From the NCBI GenBank assembly GCA_963924555.1, contig OZ004591.1:2666001-2730000 (forward strand): 64,000 bases of DNA. Reading direction: 5' to 3'. The first letter of the stretch is position 1, and every line of letters starts with the position of its first letter. This stretch comes from Crambe crambe (lineage: Eukaryota > Porifera > Demospongiae > Poecilosclerida > Crambeidae). The position numbers and the translations under genes are program-made. Positions 44,655 through 55,200 of this stretch are shown here, piece after piece. Below the pieces are notes generated by a model. It did not search any database and had not been told where the DNA came from. It worked only from the letters and a program-made list of their open reading frames with translations.

Positions 44655-45191
44655 CCGTATAGCCGGTAATATTGACGAGAATTATATACGATTACATCAT
44701 AAAAATACCATTGACGGTATTTAATTTGACGGAATCTGAAATCGCGCAAAATAAATAATGCGCGTGCATCGTGCATGCGAGCTGTGTACAGCTAGTTAGC
44801 CATATAGCTATTATCAGTTTAGTACGAGTTCTCCAGTTGTGTTAGTCTACGAAAGTGTATGGACTTCAATTCTTGGGAGAAACTAACACTGATAGCGATC
44901 CTTATGCTACAATCGTTGGACACATCCCTCGAAGAATTTCAGCCGCTTGTTCTCTCTTTCTTTATAGTGATGGATGGCTCATCAATTCGTTGCGCTATCA
45001 CAGGTTGCGCTACTCCTCCAGAGCCTATATTTTCTTTGACTCTCCAGCAGTGGTGTGCAATAAATGGAACGCAATGTATCGCAAACTTAATTAAACCGCA
45101 CGACTTTTTGACGGTTTTATTTTTGGCGATTTGATGCTTAAACCGCCAAAGCGTCAAATTAAAATCTTCGTCAATATTTCCGGCTATACGG
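44655..45191. mobile_element. CCGTATAGCC TIR element, copy 2, carrying a HIRAN-like fragment
   Basis: Ends CCGTATAGCCGGTAATATTG and ...TCAATATTTCCGGCTATACGG with TA on both sides; the right-hand TA (45192-45193) is also the left TA of the next MITE. 44855-45094 (plus) encodes GLQFLGETNTDSDPYATIVG, then HIPRRISAACSLFLYSDGW and a tail. The order G-x-x-P-R-x-I-S-x-x-C resembles HIRAN domains (inference). Copy 1 keeps this fragment, with about 10 bp extra near ggttcaaggctc. Confidence 0.85.
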
Positions 45192-45193
45192 TA

Positions 45194-45288
45194 CAGCGGT
45201 TTTATGGAATCTTGCAAAATGCTGAGTGTGCATGCTCAACTTTGAGCCTCGAAAATCTCACCGGAGAAGGTGAATGGCACGCTAATTG
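45194..45288. mobile_element. M1 MITE, left half of split copy
   Basis: Matches 9149-9252 (cagcggttttatggaatctt, ctcaactttgagcctcg, ggagaaggtgaatggca) and stops at ctaat. Confidence 0.85.
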
Positions 45289-45322
45289 CAGCGAGCGAGC
45301 GCAGCGAGCGAGCGCAGCGAGC

Positions 45323-47187
45323 GTATGGCAAGCCATCAGTATAAAAAATAAATTCAGATGTACTTCCCACACCTACGTCTTAAACATACGTCCGAAATAA
45401 ACACGTACGTCCGAATTGGAAAATACGCATGCGCAGTTAACGACATTCCAGCTAGCAGCTGCATGCTTGCGGCAATCACTCTATAGTGCCTACAATAATG
45501 GAGAAGAGAGAAAGAAGTGATTGAACAGAAGGAATTAGAAGCGTACATCAAGAGCAAACTTCCTTGTTCGAGTTCCAACTCCCCACTCTTGCTACCATAT
45601 GACGATGGTTGTCCTCAGGTGCGGGGTAATTATATATTATCAGGGCTTGGCCGACGTCCTATAGCACATACTTGTGATTGTACTCTTGAACTCCCCACAA
45701 CATAATATATGAACTATGATCCAATCGATTCTTAGCAAAGTTAATAAAGAGTTTTCTTTTTGAATGGATGCACTGTGACTGAACTGCTAACATAGGCTGG
45801 TCATCTAGCTAGCTTATCATGTATCTGAATTTTATAATAATAATAATAAACCAAAAAATTACACTTGGGTTAATGTAGAGCGATATGTATTGTAATGTTT
45901 CTTCATAAAATGTCTACACCATGGTTATCTGATGAACCAAGTGGATTGATGGCCAGTTTTAGGGCTCTGATATCTTGATCAGAAAATTTAATTCTGTTTT
46001 CAGGAACCACCACTCCATCCTGATCATCAGTCTCAAGAGTTCCATCCAGATCTACACCATAGTTAGTATCAACAGAATCATCAAAGTCAAGGGCATCAAT
46101 ATTGGAATTCTGTAGTATCAAACAACCAGCAGTGCATGTATAATTGTTGAGGGGTTTTATGGTTGGCAGTTCTTATGGAATGATTGTTCCAACCTTGAGA
46201 AAACTTAATCAAACTTCTGTTAATTCTTGGGATGTATACATAATGCAGAGCCCACAAAATCTAGTAACTCTTGCTCCTCCATTAAGAAAATCTTGTACAC
46301 ACTAGAAGCACGATTGTTGGAAGTGCATCTTAAATAGATTATTAGCCGACTATAACCATCGATGGCACCATTCTCCATCTAATCAGTTTATGGTGAGAGT
46401 CTGATAAATGATAAACACAGCACAAAGAAAGGCTTTTAATAAATTAATGGTATAGCTATAATGAGTTAGGTCCAGGTACTGAATAAGGTTGCCATCTAAT
46501 AGAGCCTGGTAAGCATCACAACACAATGGATTTCAGTACATTTCGTACTCTTTCTCTGGATGATATTACCTAGCCACTTGATATACATACGTACCTGTAG
46601 AGAGTCATTCTACTGATACCAATAATTATTGCTGCAATTTCTGTCCATTAATAAAGGAAAGAGATGACAAGTATTTGGAAACATCAAAAGAGGGTCTTCC
46701 TCGACCAGTCGACAACATCATAATTATGTGGACGTGGTGAATATTGGTGATGATCACCTTCCAGCAGCATTGTTATATACTCCTCCCACTTTTTTTGCAT
46801 AGTATGCAAACGTTTCAAAAGCTGAGATAAAGAAGCTATACATTCTTGCAGCTCTGATTGTTCCGAACTTCTACTAGTGCTATCAAGCAAGCAAACTGGA
46901 ACAAGTAGAAATGCACAGCTCAAGTCTCTCAATAACATATTCAGAGTGGCTATGCCAAACTGCCGCTCGGCTCCTTCGCGCGAATTCGGTGAATTGAACT
47001 TGTATACTGCTCATGTGATAATCATGTGATAAAAAAAAGGGGGGAAATGTGCTCAAGAGGTATGCGCGCGTGCGCAGAATGAAATTAGACGTACGTGTTT
47101 ATTTCGGACGTACGTTTTAACGGTGTTTCGAAGGTACCTTTCGGACGTACATCTGAATATAATTTTGATACTGATGGCTTGCCATAC
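45323..47187. mobile_element. TIR element, 4-bp duplication, deletion derivative of an integrase-type transposon
   Basis: Ends GTATGGCAAGCCATCAGTAT both ways; GAGC at 45319-45322 and 47188-47191, and an R1 copy at 54805 shows the empty site. Minus-strand remnants: 46938-46700 encodes LSQLLKRLHTMQKKWEEYI (helical lead), 46708-46625 reads GRGRPSFDVSKYLSSLSFIN, and 46630-46595 reads AAIIIGISRMTLYR before a GTACG donor, an HTH typical of integrase-type transposases. 46121-45903 encodes INPLGSSDNHGVDIL at its end, a likely C-terminal piece. The catalytic core is missing, so it is non-autonomous. Confidence 0.7.
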
Positions 47188-47225
47188 GAGCGAGCTGACT
47201 CTCAGGTCATGACTCATTGAAATTT

Positions 47226-47256
<31 letters not shown>

Positions 47257-47293
47257 CTAGGTCTACACTCGAAAATACCTTAGGCGTACGTAC

Positions 47294-48753
47294 TAGCCTC
47301 GTACCCAGGCCTTATTAAAATAAGGGCCTGGTATCCACTGTTTGCGCGTGCGTGACCCCAGCATCTATGAATATCATTATAGTGTGCGGATGACGCCGTA
47401 GAGTGGGAGGTGCTAATTTGATGACTCGATCTTTGCCGCAGGAACAAGACTCAGTAGCCAAGTTCTCCTTGGAAGCAGACTTTAAAGAGGTGATTATGGA
47501 GGCCTTCACATACTTCTTTCTCAATCCTCTGACCTGATCCTCCATCTGGAGCAAGAACTGCGCTTCTCTTCCCAGCTAGCTACCACCTCTTTTTCTTATT
47601 AAGAATCTCGCGTGGCCAGACCTTTCCGAGACAAATGGAAGTTCTGGTGGTCCACTACAAACGGCAGAACTTAGCTCTTCCCAAAACCAGTCGGCAGACA
47701 TAAAAATACTTCGTAGACAGACCTGATGGGCCAAGCTCTGTTCCTCCACATAAGGCAAGCCCAACGTCTCCAAGCCTTGGAAAGCGACGGCGGCGTCAGA
47801 GAAACAAGTATTATTGCCGCTGGTAGCCACATTGGTGGCGTAGCTGAAGCTGGAGAAGCACCCTGGCCCTGTCGTAACTAGCCGTCATAGAAACAAGGCC
47901 CCGCCCAATATATTGTGACGTGTTACGTATCCTAAAATTTCCAAAAGTGTACAAATTCACGGAAAACCGTGAAAAACCAGTACATGCGCAAACAGTAGAT
48001 ACCAGGCCCTTATTGGCGAGCGAGCGAGGCGAGCGAAGCCCCACACTAATTGGTCAAAATGGAAATTCGCGATATTTATATGTAACGTACGTCGCTCAAA
48101 ATGCGCATGCGCTTACGCATGCGCATGAAATAGCTACTAAGCAACGTCATAACAAGCAATCATTTTCGTTAAGCTTGAAGTTGAAACACTATTGTAGCGA
48201 GTATTATGGAACCCAGAGAACCAGAAAACAAGCGAAGGAGGGCCCCAGAACACCCTCTAGAAACTGACCAGCAAAGAAGAGCGAGACCTCATGAAAGAAA
48301 TGAAAGAGACAGAGCTAGAAGGAGAACAGAGTCAAAGGAACAGAGAAAAACAAGACTAGCAAAGAAATGCGACAGATAGAGCCAGGAGGAGGGAATGTAC
48401 AGAGTCAGCAGAAGACAATGCTGCAAGAGCAGAGCAAATGAGAGCCAGAAGGAGAGCAGAGTCAGCAGAACACAGAGCTGCCAGATTAGAGCATATGAGG
48501 GCTCATTATTTCAGAGACTAGCTACTGAGTCTGAACAGGAGTGGTAGCCTGGGTTCAGAGAAGACACTCTAATGCTAACTGGGAATGCACCAAGTCAGTT
48601 AACAATCTGAATAGCTAGATATCGAAAGTCACTGTTGGGGCTATATAATCATAAGGAGCACATTGAAATGACCACTGGCTGCTTGCTCGCCCAACTAATG
48701 CTATACGAGCATCTCTAGTTTTAAATTTAATAAGGCGCCTGGGTACGAGGCTA
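47294..48753. mobile_element. MULE-like element, long copy, 10-bp target duplication
   Basis: Ends TAGCCTCGTACCCAGGC and ...GCGCCTGGGTACGAGGCTA; GCGTACGTAC repeated at 47284-47293 and 48754-48763. The minus strand carries both open frames of the short copy (47830-47576 and 47554-47315). An extra 700 bp (about 48008-48740) includes a plus-strand Arg/Glu-rich frame from ATG 48206 (MEPREPENKRRRAPEH). After a stop at 48378 and a shift it continues as RRRAESAEHRAARLEHMRA. This repeated basic motif resembles the N-terminal part of Helitron/PIF1 ORFs (inference), a second captured segment. Confidence 0.85.
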
Positions 48754-49311
48754 GCGTACGTACGTACGTACGTGTCCCGAAATAGTAGCGCTGTGCGCGT
48801 GCATAATGCGCATGCTCCAATTGTAATCAAGCTAGATTGTTTTCTACAGCCTTTTGTCATAGAGGCGCTAGGCTTATCTAAGTGGCAATATTAAGCTTGC
48901 AAGTACTGGAGCCTATCAGCTGCAGTACTTTGTTACATATAAACTCAACAGCAAATCTTCTAAAACAGTTGTAGCACTAACTTGCTTGCTCATTGTCAAA
49001 ATTAGCTAATGTATCAAAGTGAATTGTAGGTGCTTGGCTTATAGCTATAAGTGCTTGTGGTAAGTAGCTATTTACAGCTTTTGATGTGTGGAGTTTTCTG
49101 GCTGGAACCACCACTTATATGAATCTTGTCTCTGACACAATATAAAACACTGGAGCCTATCAAGCTCACTTGCTCACTGTCTAAAGCTAAAGTAGTAGTT
49201 GCATGTACATATCCAATACATATGAACTAAACAGCAAAATCTTCTAAAGAGTTGTATCACTAAAGAATGCTTGCTCGCTCGCTGTCAGCCGAATGTTGAA
49301 CATTGCCCTAG

Positions 49312-49428
49312 TAGGTTAGAACTATACTCGAACAGTCACTAGCTAGCTCTTCAAAGCTTACTTAAGTTCTGCGCATGCGTAGTAGTCGGTTTACGGATGA
49401 CGCGACGCCTGACGATTAATTTTTGCCG
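49312..49428. mobile_element. M1 MITE, right half of split copy
   Basis: Continues 9253-9414 (aggttagaactatact, gaacagtcactagctag, cggtttacggatgacgc) to ttgccgcag/TA. Confidence 0.8.
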
Positions 49429-49429
49429 C

Positions 49430-50280
49430 AGTAGACGTAGACAGTTTAACCCTTTACCTTCAGTAGTGCCGTCTTCTTCTCTCAAGCACGGATCGACACA
49501 CCAGTGGCAAATTGGACGGCCAATCCTACGTCATCAATGCTCTCCATGGCAACCTGACTTGCAGCTCGAGCTGCACAAGCCACTCGTTTCCACCGCTTCT
49601 TCTCCTGCTAAGACCTCCAAACAACTATAGGCTACGTAGGCAAGTAGAGGCATGCATGTCTAGTCATTCCTTTGAAAAAAAAAAAAAAAAAAAAAAAAGA
49701 GTGATGAAAGCAAACATCAAAGCTTCTTCAAAGCAAAAGCACTTGAATCAAAGCGCTTATCGATCTTTCTATTGTTCACTGAGATCTCTATTTACTGATA
49801 GTGCCGACATGCCGACAATGAATATTCATCAGCAGGATATTTCCCGTTTTTCACCCGGATAACTGGATGTGCAAAAATGCACGGTTTTGGAAGCCAAAGG
49901 GCTAATCATAGATAGTGCACGTAATTAATTACCACGTAGTAGCGATGACGTCATAAATTGTAGTCGAAAAACAGAAACTGTGCGGGTGTTTTGTATGGAC
50001 TGTAACTGCCTCTTAGAAGCCGAAGAAGCAATATAGAGAGCACTTTCGGCTAAAGATGAAACCTAGGTAAGTATTACTACACAGTAAACATTGTTGCAAG
50101 CTATAAACAGGCAGAAGATTCAGCTATATGTTGCCTCTGTTGCTTGACTAGTTTCATCACGTCATAGTGTTTCTTGCTAGAATTTTCGTTCCTAGCAGTG
50201 GACACTTCAGATTCTAGCTGGATCCTGTGCTGTAATGCTTGTATAATTTTGTGGATGTAAGTATTGTAAAATGCAAATGT
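49430..50280. other. no gene supported; poly(A) tract at 49675-49698
   Basis: An A(24) tract at 49675-49698 may mark an old retroposed 3' end; sequence before it (49440-49625) has open plus-strand frames without motifs. GATGAAACCTAG/GTAAGT near 50060 looks like a splice donor, but I cannot build a gene from it. Confidence 0.35.
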
Positions 50281-50286
50281 CACACC

Positions 50287-50795
50287 CATTCATCCTGTCT
50301 TTCATTTAGTTCATGTTCTTCATCACTCTCTATATTATCTCCTATCAATTCTTCATTCTGTTTCTGAAGTCCATCAATGTTTACAGCTCCATCACTGCTT
50401 CAGGATGATTGAGACTGTTGTCATGGTAGCTATTTAAATAGTTGACACACTTGCATCCTGGTCCACATTTGTATGGTTGTCAATTTTTAGCCACACCCAT
50501 TGAAAACAAAATCCAACCTCTCCTGAACTCTTGCCATGTTTTCAGGAACGTCTAAGACACTTTGGACTTTTCCATCCAACCATTTCCAGCTATATAGGTA
50601 AATGTATGCGTGTCAGTGAGCTAGAAATCGAATCTTAATTACATTTCTCAAACAGCTAACTTACCTGGAAGATCAATGTCGTTGGAAGTTGCATGATGCC
50701 ACATCTCTAATACCACAGGGAGCGATTCCAGTGGAGCTTTAGAGCTTTGGTAGAGGGCATGGTCATGTCTGCTCGCTCCCACACTAGCTGTTCTC
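50287..50795 (-). pseudogene. 3' end of a broken spliced gene with acidic C-terminus
   Basis: Three exon-like segments on the minus strand: about 50795-50667 (EQLVWERADMTMPSTKALKL then, after an in-frame stop/shift, MWHHATSNDIDLPG and a GTAAGT donor), 50594-50520 (WKWLDGKVQSVLDVPENMAR) and 50398-50287 (GLQKQNEELIGDNIESDEE, ending RQDEWV and TGA). Short introns with AG acceptors separate them. I do not recognise the family. A 74-residue frame at 51095-50871 (FELYHRRATTTLYVCTPFSW) may be an earlier exon. Confidence 0.45.
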
Positions 50796-50799
50796 CTGA

Positions 50800-52214
50800 T
50801 GATAGTACAAGTCATGGAGAGACTCTGATTTCATTGAATAAAAGAGGGTGACTGGTGAAGATTGCTGAAATCATGATGAATGTACTCTAAAATAGCCAAC
50901 AAGTTGGAGGAAAGGGGAGGCAGGATCTGCTGTCACTTGTCCTAGTGAACCACACAGTGTTTCATTATTGATGAAGGAGAAAAATGATAGAATGTAGAGA
51001 GAAAACTGGTATTCCCGATCCCATGAAAAAGGAGTACAGACATAAAGTGTGGTAGTAGCTCTTCTGTGATAGAGTTCAAAGAGAGATAAGGGCATTCTGA
51101 TTCAGGAACCTATAGCATCTTTAGTATAACTCTTGCTCAATTGGATGAAAATCTTACTCCCAGGAAGCATAATAGTATCAAACGTATGTGATACACATCT
51201 GTACCTATCAAGAGAGAATATCAACTTTATCTGGGGTTGGCCTGGGGTATTAAAAGATTGGTGGTGCTGTATGTCAGTTTTTTACAGTTCTGAATACAAC
51301 AAATTGTTTCTGTTCATAGCTACCTGCTTGGTTGGGCAGCCATCAAGGATGGAAATTTTTAATGTTAGCTAAGGGTTTTCCTTTTGATTTGCTTCATGGA
51401 AGCCTGGCAGAGGTATCCGTGTCTGAAAGTATCCCATGATGATTCAATATTTTTAAGTGTGTATCTGAATGATCACTGCTTACAGAGTGACATGGTCCAT
51501 GGCAAGGGTTGTCATTGTTATAGTGTGTGTATAGCTATAGTAAAAGATTTGGATGGACTACTGCTAGCTAATAGCTAATACCAACACACCATTCTTATTC
51601 AGTAGGCCATTACTAATTGTTGTATATTCAATGAACAGTATAGCTTCAAGCTATGAGTAGCATTCAAAGGCTCTATAAAGCAAAGGCTGTATTACTGACA
51701 TGCACTAATGGACGGTTAATTTTATTACGCATAACATGCCACTTATAATAGGAGGAGCTCTACATACCTTCGAAGTAGTGGCAGGAAGTGTGAAATACAA
51801 ATGTCACAGCCCACAACACGATTGATTATCACAACATCAAAGACCACAAAAATATAGCAGCTGCTTCGCGCGTGCAGCTGCATAAGCTATTAAAATTATA
51901 GTGGAGTTAGTACCGTGCAAGGTGCAGCTACAGGCAGCTTTATGCCTTCTGTAAAGGGAAAATCTCGGCACTACAACTAAAGGAAGTGAATTTGACCACA
52001 AACACTCTCTCCGGATACTTCCGTAAACTGGTGAGTGATAAAAGTGCGTGTCTGTGCAATTATTAGCCCTATGGGCGCGCCGGCCTCGCCAACGCTGGCG
52101 ATTAGACTGTAGAGTGGTTACCGTATCAATTGCCATTTGAGCCCCAGGCCAGGGTATGCGCGATACCGTGGATATTATATCCATGGCGACATCCTGGCAT
52201 GCAGAGCTATGCAA
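50800..52214. other. unassigned, includes 5' flank of Ig gene 2
   Basis: No motif-bearing exon seen apart from the possible one at 51095-50871. The final 60 bp (tatccatggcgacatc, ggcatgca) match the sequence just before exon 1 of Ig gene 1 (20958-20983), probably promoter/5' UTR. Confidence 0.4.
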
Positions 52215-55200
52215 ATGAAGTTAGCTACTGGAGCGTGTATTTTATTGATTGCACTTTTGGTAAAAAGTAAGTTTGTAGATAGCCACCATTGTGTTAGAGT
52301 CGTGGGTGTACAGCTCTTTGCGTTGAGGGGGGTCTTTCTGAGGTGGTGAATAGCATGAGAAACTAGTGATGATAGTTTTTATCATTGCTGTGGCATAAGT
52401 AAGGTTTATCTGTGTCCTCAAAAGCTTGTCTGTGGATATGTCAAAAACACACAGTAAGCTAACTATGTGAGTATGTAGATGCCCATACCTGGTACAAAGA
52501 TCAAATTGATGTGGCAGGGACTATAGCTAGCTAGCTATAGACTATAATGAACATAGCTATAAATTGTTTTCCAACTTTATAATATTATTTCACATGACAT
52601 TGTGATTTATAGTAGCTAACATGAGGAGCTACAGTAACTTGTATGAATTCTGTGCCCTATTCAAAACAGTTGGATTTAGCGGCAGAATGGAATACTTTTT
52701 TATAGGGCCAATTCTATAGATACTTAAGCACTTGAGCACTCAAGCTTGACTCGTATACTTATTTTACAACTTAATCTGTGTGCAGTAAAAATAATCTCCA
52801 TATTTGCTAGATCTGATGCCTGCTCTAAGTTAGCTACCGTACTGGTCTCAAGTAGTAGCCTCATGCTACAATAATTATTCTGAGGCAATAGTATAACTGC
52901 TCTCATGTGCATCTGTGGGATCTTGTGCAATTTTGCATACGTATGTACATGCATGCATCAGAGAGTGCAGTAGCACTCTCTATAGGGTTAGTACGGAATG
53001 GGCGTGGCTTCTCTCATTAGAACAATACAAACTAGACTCTCTGTATCTCTTCTATTCTTGCTTCAGGCTCAACTAAACTTCTTATATCTGAAAAAAAATG
53101 CAGAAGATGATGATATGACCGCTCAAACTCCTCCAGAACAGCGTCAACAATCGGCACCAGCCGCCGCCTAGATCTAAAATTTTTATGATTCATCAGATTC
53201 ATCTTCTTGCCAGGCTGTAACTCCATGATCCTTTCACATACGACAATGAAATTCATATCAACTTGTGTAGTTATAACCACACAATGTGCTTTTACCATCG
53301 TTATATCCACAGTTTCCCTTCAAAATAATCACTCATATCGAACGACTTTTCATTATGTCAGCCATTTTTAAATGACATCATTTGTCATGCACGTGCGTCT
53401 GTGCACGTATGCGCGTGCCAACCAGCTATTTTTACTTGAAAACAATATTCAACCTTTAGATTGTACAAAAAAGTAAACAAATAAGTGAAAGGAAAAAAAA
53501 ATTATGCTAAATAAAAAGGCCATGTAGGGTTAGTCTGTACTTTAACAGTTTCTGTCAACAAAAATCAAAATTATGCTGCCTTCAATAATAATCCCTACAT
53601 CACTGCCTAAACCAAGCAGAACACTTTTATACTGACATGAACAATTAAAGCAGCTGGGTGGGAGGCAGTGATGTAGGGATTATTATTGAAGGCAGCATAA
53701 TTTTGATTTTTGTTGACAGAAACTGTTAAAGTATAGCTACAGACTAACCCTACATGGCCTTTTTATTTAGCAAAAATTTTTTTCCTTTCATAATTGATAC
53801 AAATGCATAGTTTGCAGCTGCCTTTGCTCATACTCATAAACTTAGATTGAAGGGAAGCTTCAAAGATCAATGGGCAGCAGTTACTGTTTCAAGGAAGAGG
53901 AGTTTTGATGCAGCCGTGTAACAGACCACGCACTTTGTATTGAAGGGCATAGCTATGATACACTTTTCTTACTTATCCTTCTTCTGCCAGAAACAGCAAC
54001 AGCTTTCGAAAACCAACCATGTAGAAATACCTGTATTCAACTTATGATATTATTTATTGAAAATTGACAAGAGATAGTGTAGCTATATAGCACTGTTTAT
54101 TGCTATACTAATATGTACGCTATTAGCTATAGTTAATCAGGTCCCCAACCATTGCATGAAAAACCGAGATGGTCCATGCTTAAACCTCTAACTCTCTCAT
54201 AGTACTACATACAAACCAGTCTCTTCAGCCTTTTCTGATAGTGATCTCTTGCCTTACCTACTATCTAGCTACATCATTCACTTAGCTTATTCACACAAGC
54301 CTATAGGCTTGATGTATTGGTTGTGCACTGTGGATCTGGGAATTTGATGTTTGTATGCATGTGCCATGTAAGGGGGGGCACAGGGGGAGCTCCCCCTTAA
54401 GATCCTCAACTTTTTCCCCAAAAGTTCCAACTCCACCCACCCCAAGGATATTAATTCAGCAAGTGAGCTCTCTCAAGTCATGACTCATTGAAATTGTTGG
54501 TGAGTGAAGCAAGCTTACCCCATACATACGTCACATTTAATATGCATGCGCATACGTTCGTGTGACCTTTGATCCTGCAAATAAAACATGTCTAGCTACA
54601 ACACTTAGCTAGCAACAAACAGCTAGCATTTTATCATAGAGGTGCTAGGTAGATTGTAGGCTCTTGGCTTTCTAAGTGCTTGTGATAAGCATTATACAGC
54701 CTCCAGTGTATCCAGCTAGCTATATCTTAGCCTAAGAAGTTAATTTAAGTACAAATAACTTGCTTCGCTCACCAATTGAATATGTTACACAAGCATACCC
54801 TAGTTCAGCGAGCAAGCTGACTCTCAGGTCATGACTAATTGAAATTGTATATCTAGGTCTACACTCCAAGATGCCCCAGGCATATGTACCATAGTGCATA
54901 ATTATGTGTCCCGAATTAGTAGCACTGCACATGCATAATGTGCATGCTCCAATTGTAATGAGCTCTACAGCCTTTTATCATAGAGGCGCTATATAGGCTT
55001 ATCTAAGTGGATTGTAGGGGCACTTGGATTATCTAAGTGCTTGTGGTAAGCATTTACAGCTTTCTATGTATGGAGCTTCCTGGTTGGAACCACTGCTTAC
55101 ATAATTACATGACTTCAAGCACTGGAGCCTATATCAGCTACTTTATTTGCTCACTTGCTTTGAAAACTCCAAAATATCCCAGGCATATGGTATGTGTAGG

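Larger units (their letters stand above)
45289..49311. mobile_element. R1-family composite insertion inside the M1 copy
   Basis: Begins tgcagcgagcgagcgcagcg and ends with the R1 terminus gcttgctcgctcgctg...gccctagt. Outer R1 sequence: 45289-45322, 47188-47293 and 48754-49311. It holds two insertions, a 1865-bp TIR element (45323-47187) and the long MULE-like copy (47294-48753). The junctions are ctaat and ctagt, a possible 5-bp duplication with one mismatch. Confidence 0.75.

Noticed and set aside
48090..48126. GCGCATGCGC palindromes as regulatory sites
   Set aside because: This and related 8-10-mers occur throughout, mostly in repeats, so no specific role is supported.
49512..49862. 116-residue frame with a poly-Lys stretch
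   Set aside because: The Lys run is the A(24) tract; flanks show no domain.
51837..52214. 125-residue minus-strand frame upstream of Ig gene 2
   Set aside because: Overlaps the conserved 5' flank of the Ig gene and has no motifs; the equivalent region of Ig gene 1 does not keep the frame.
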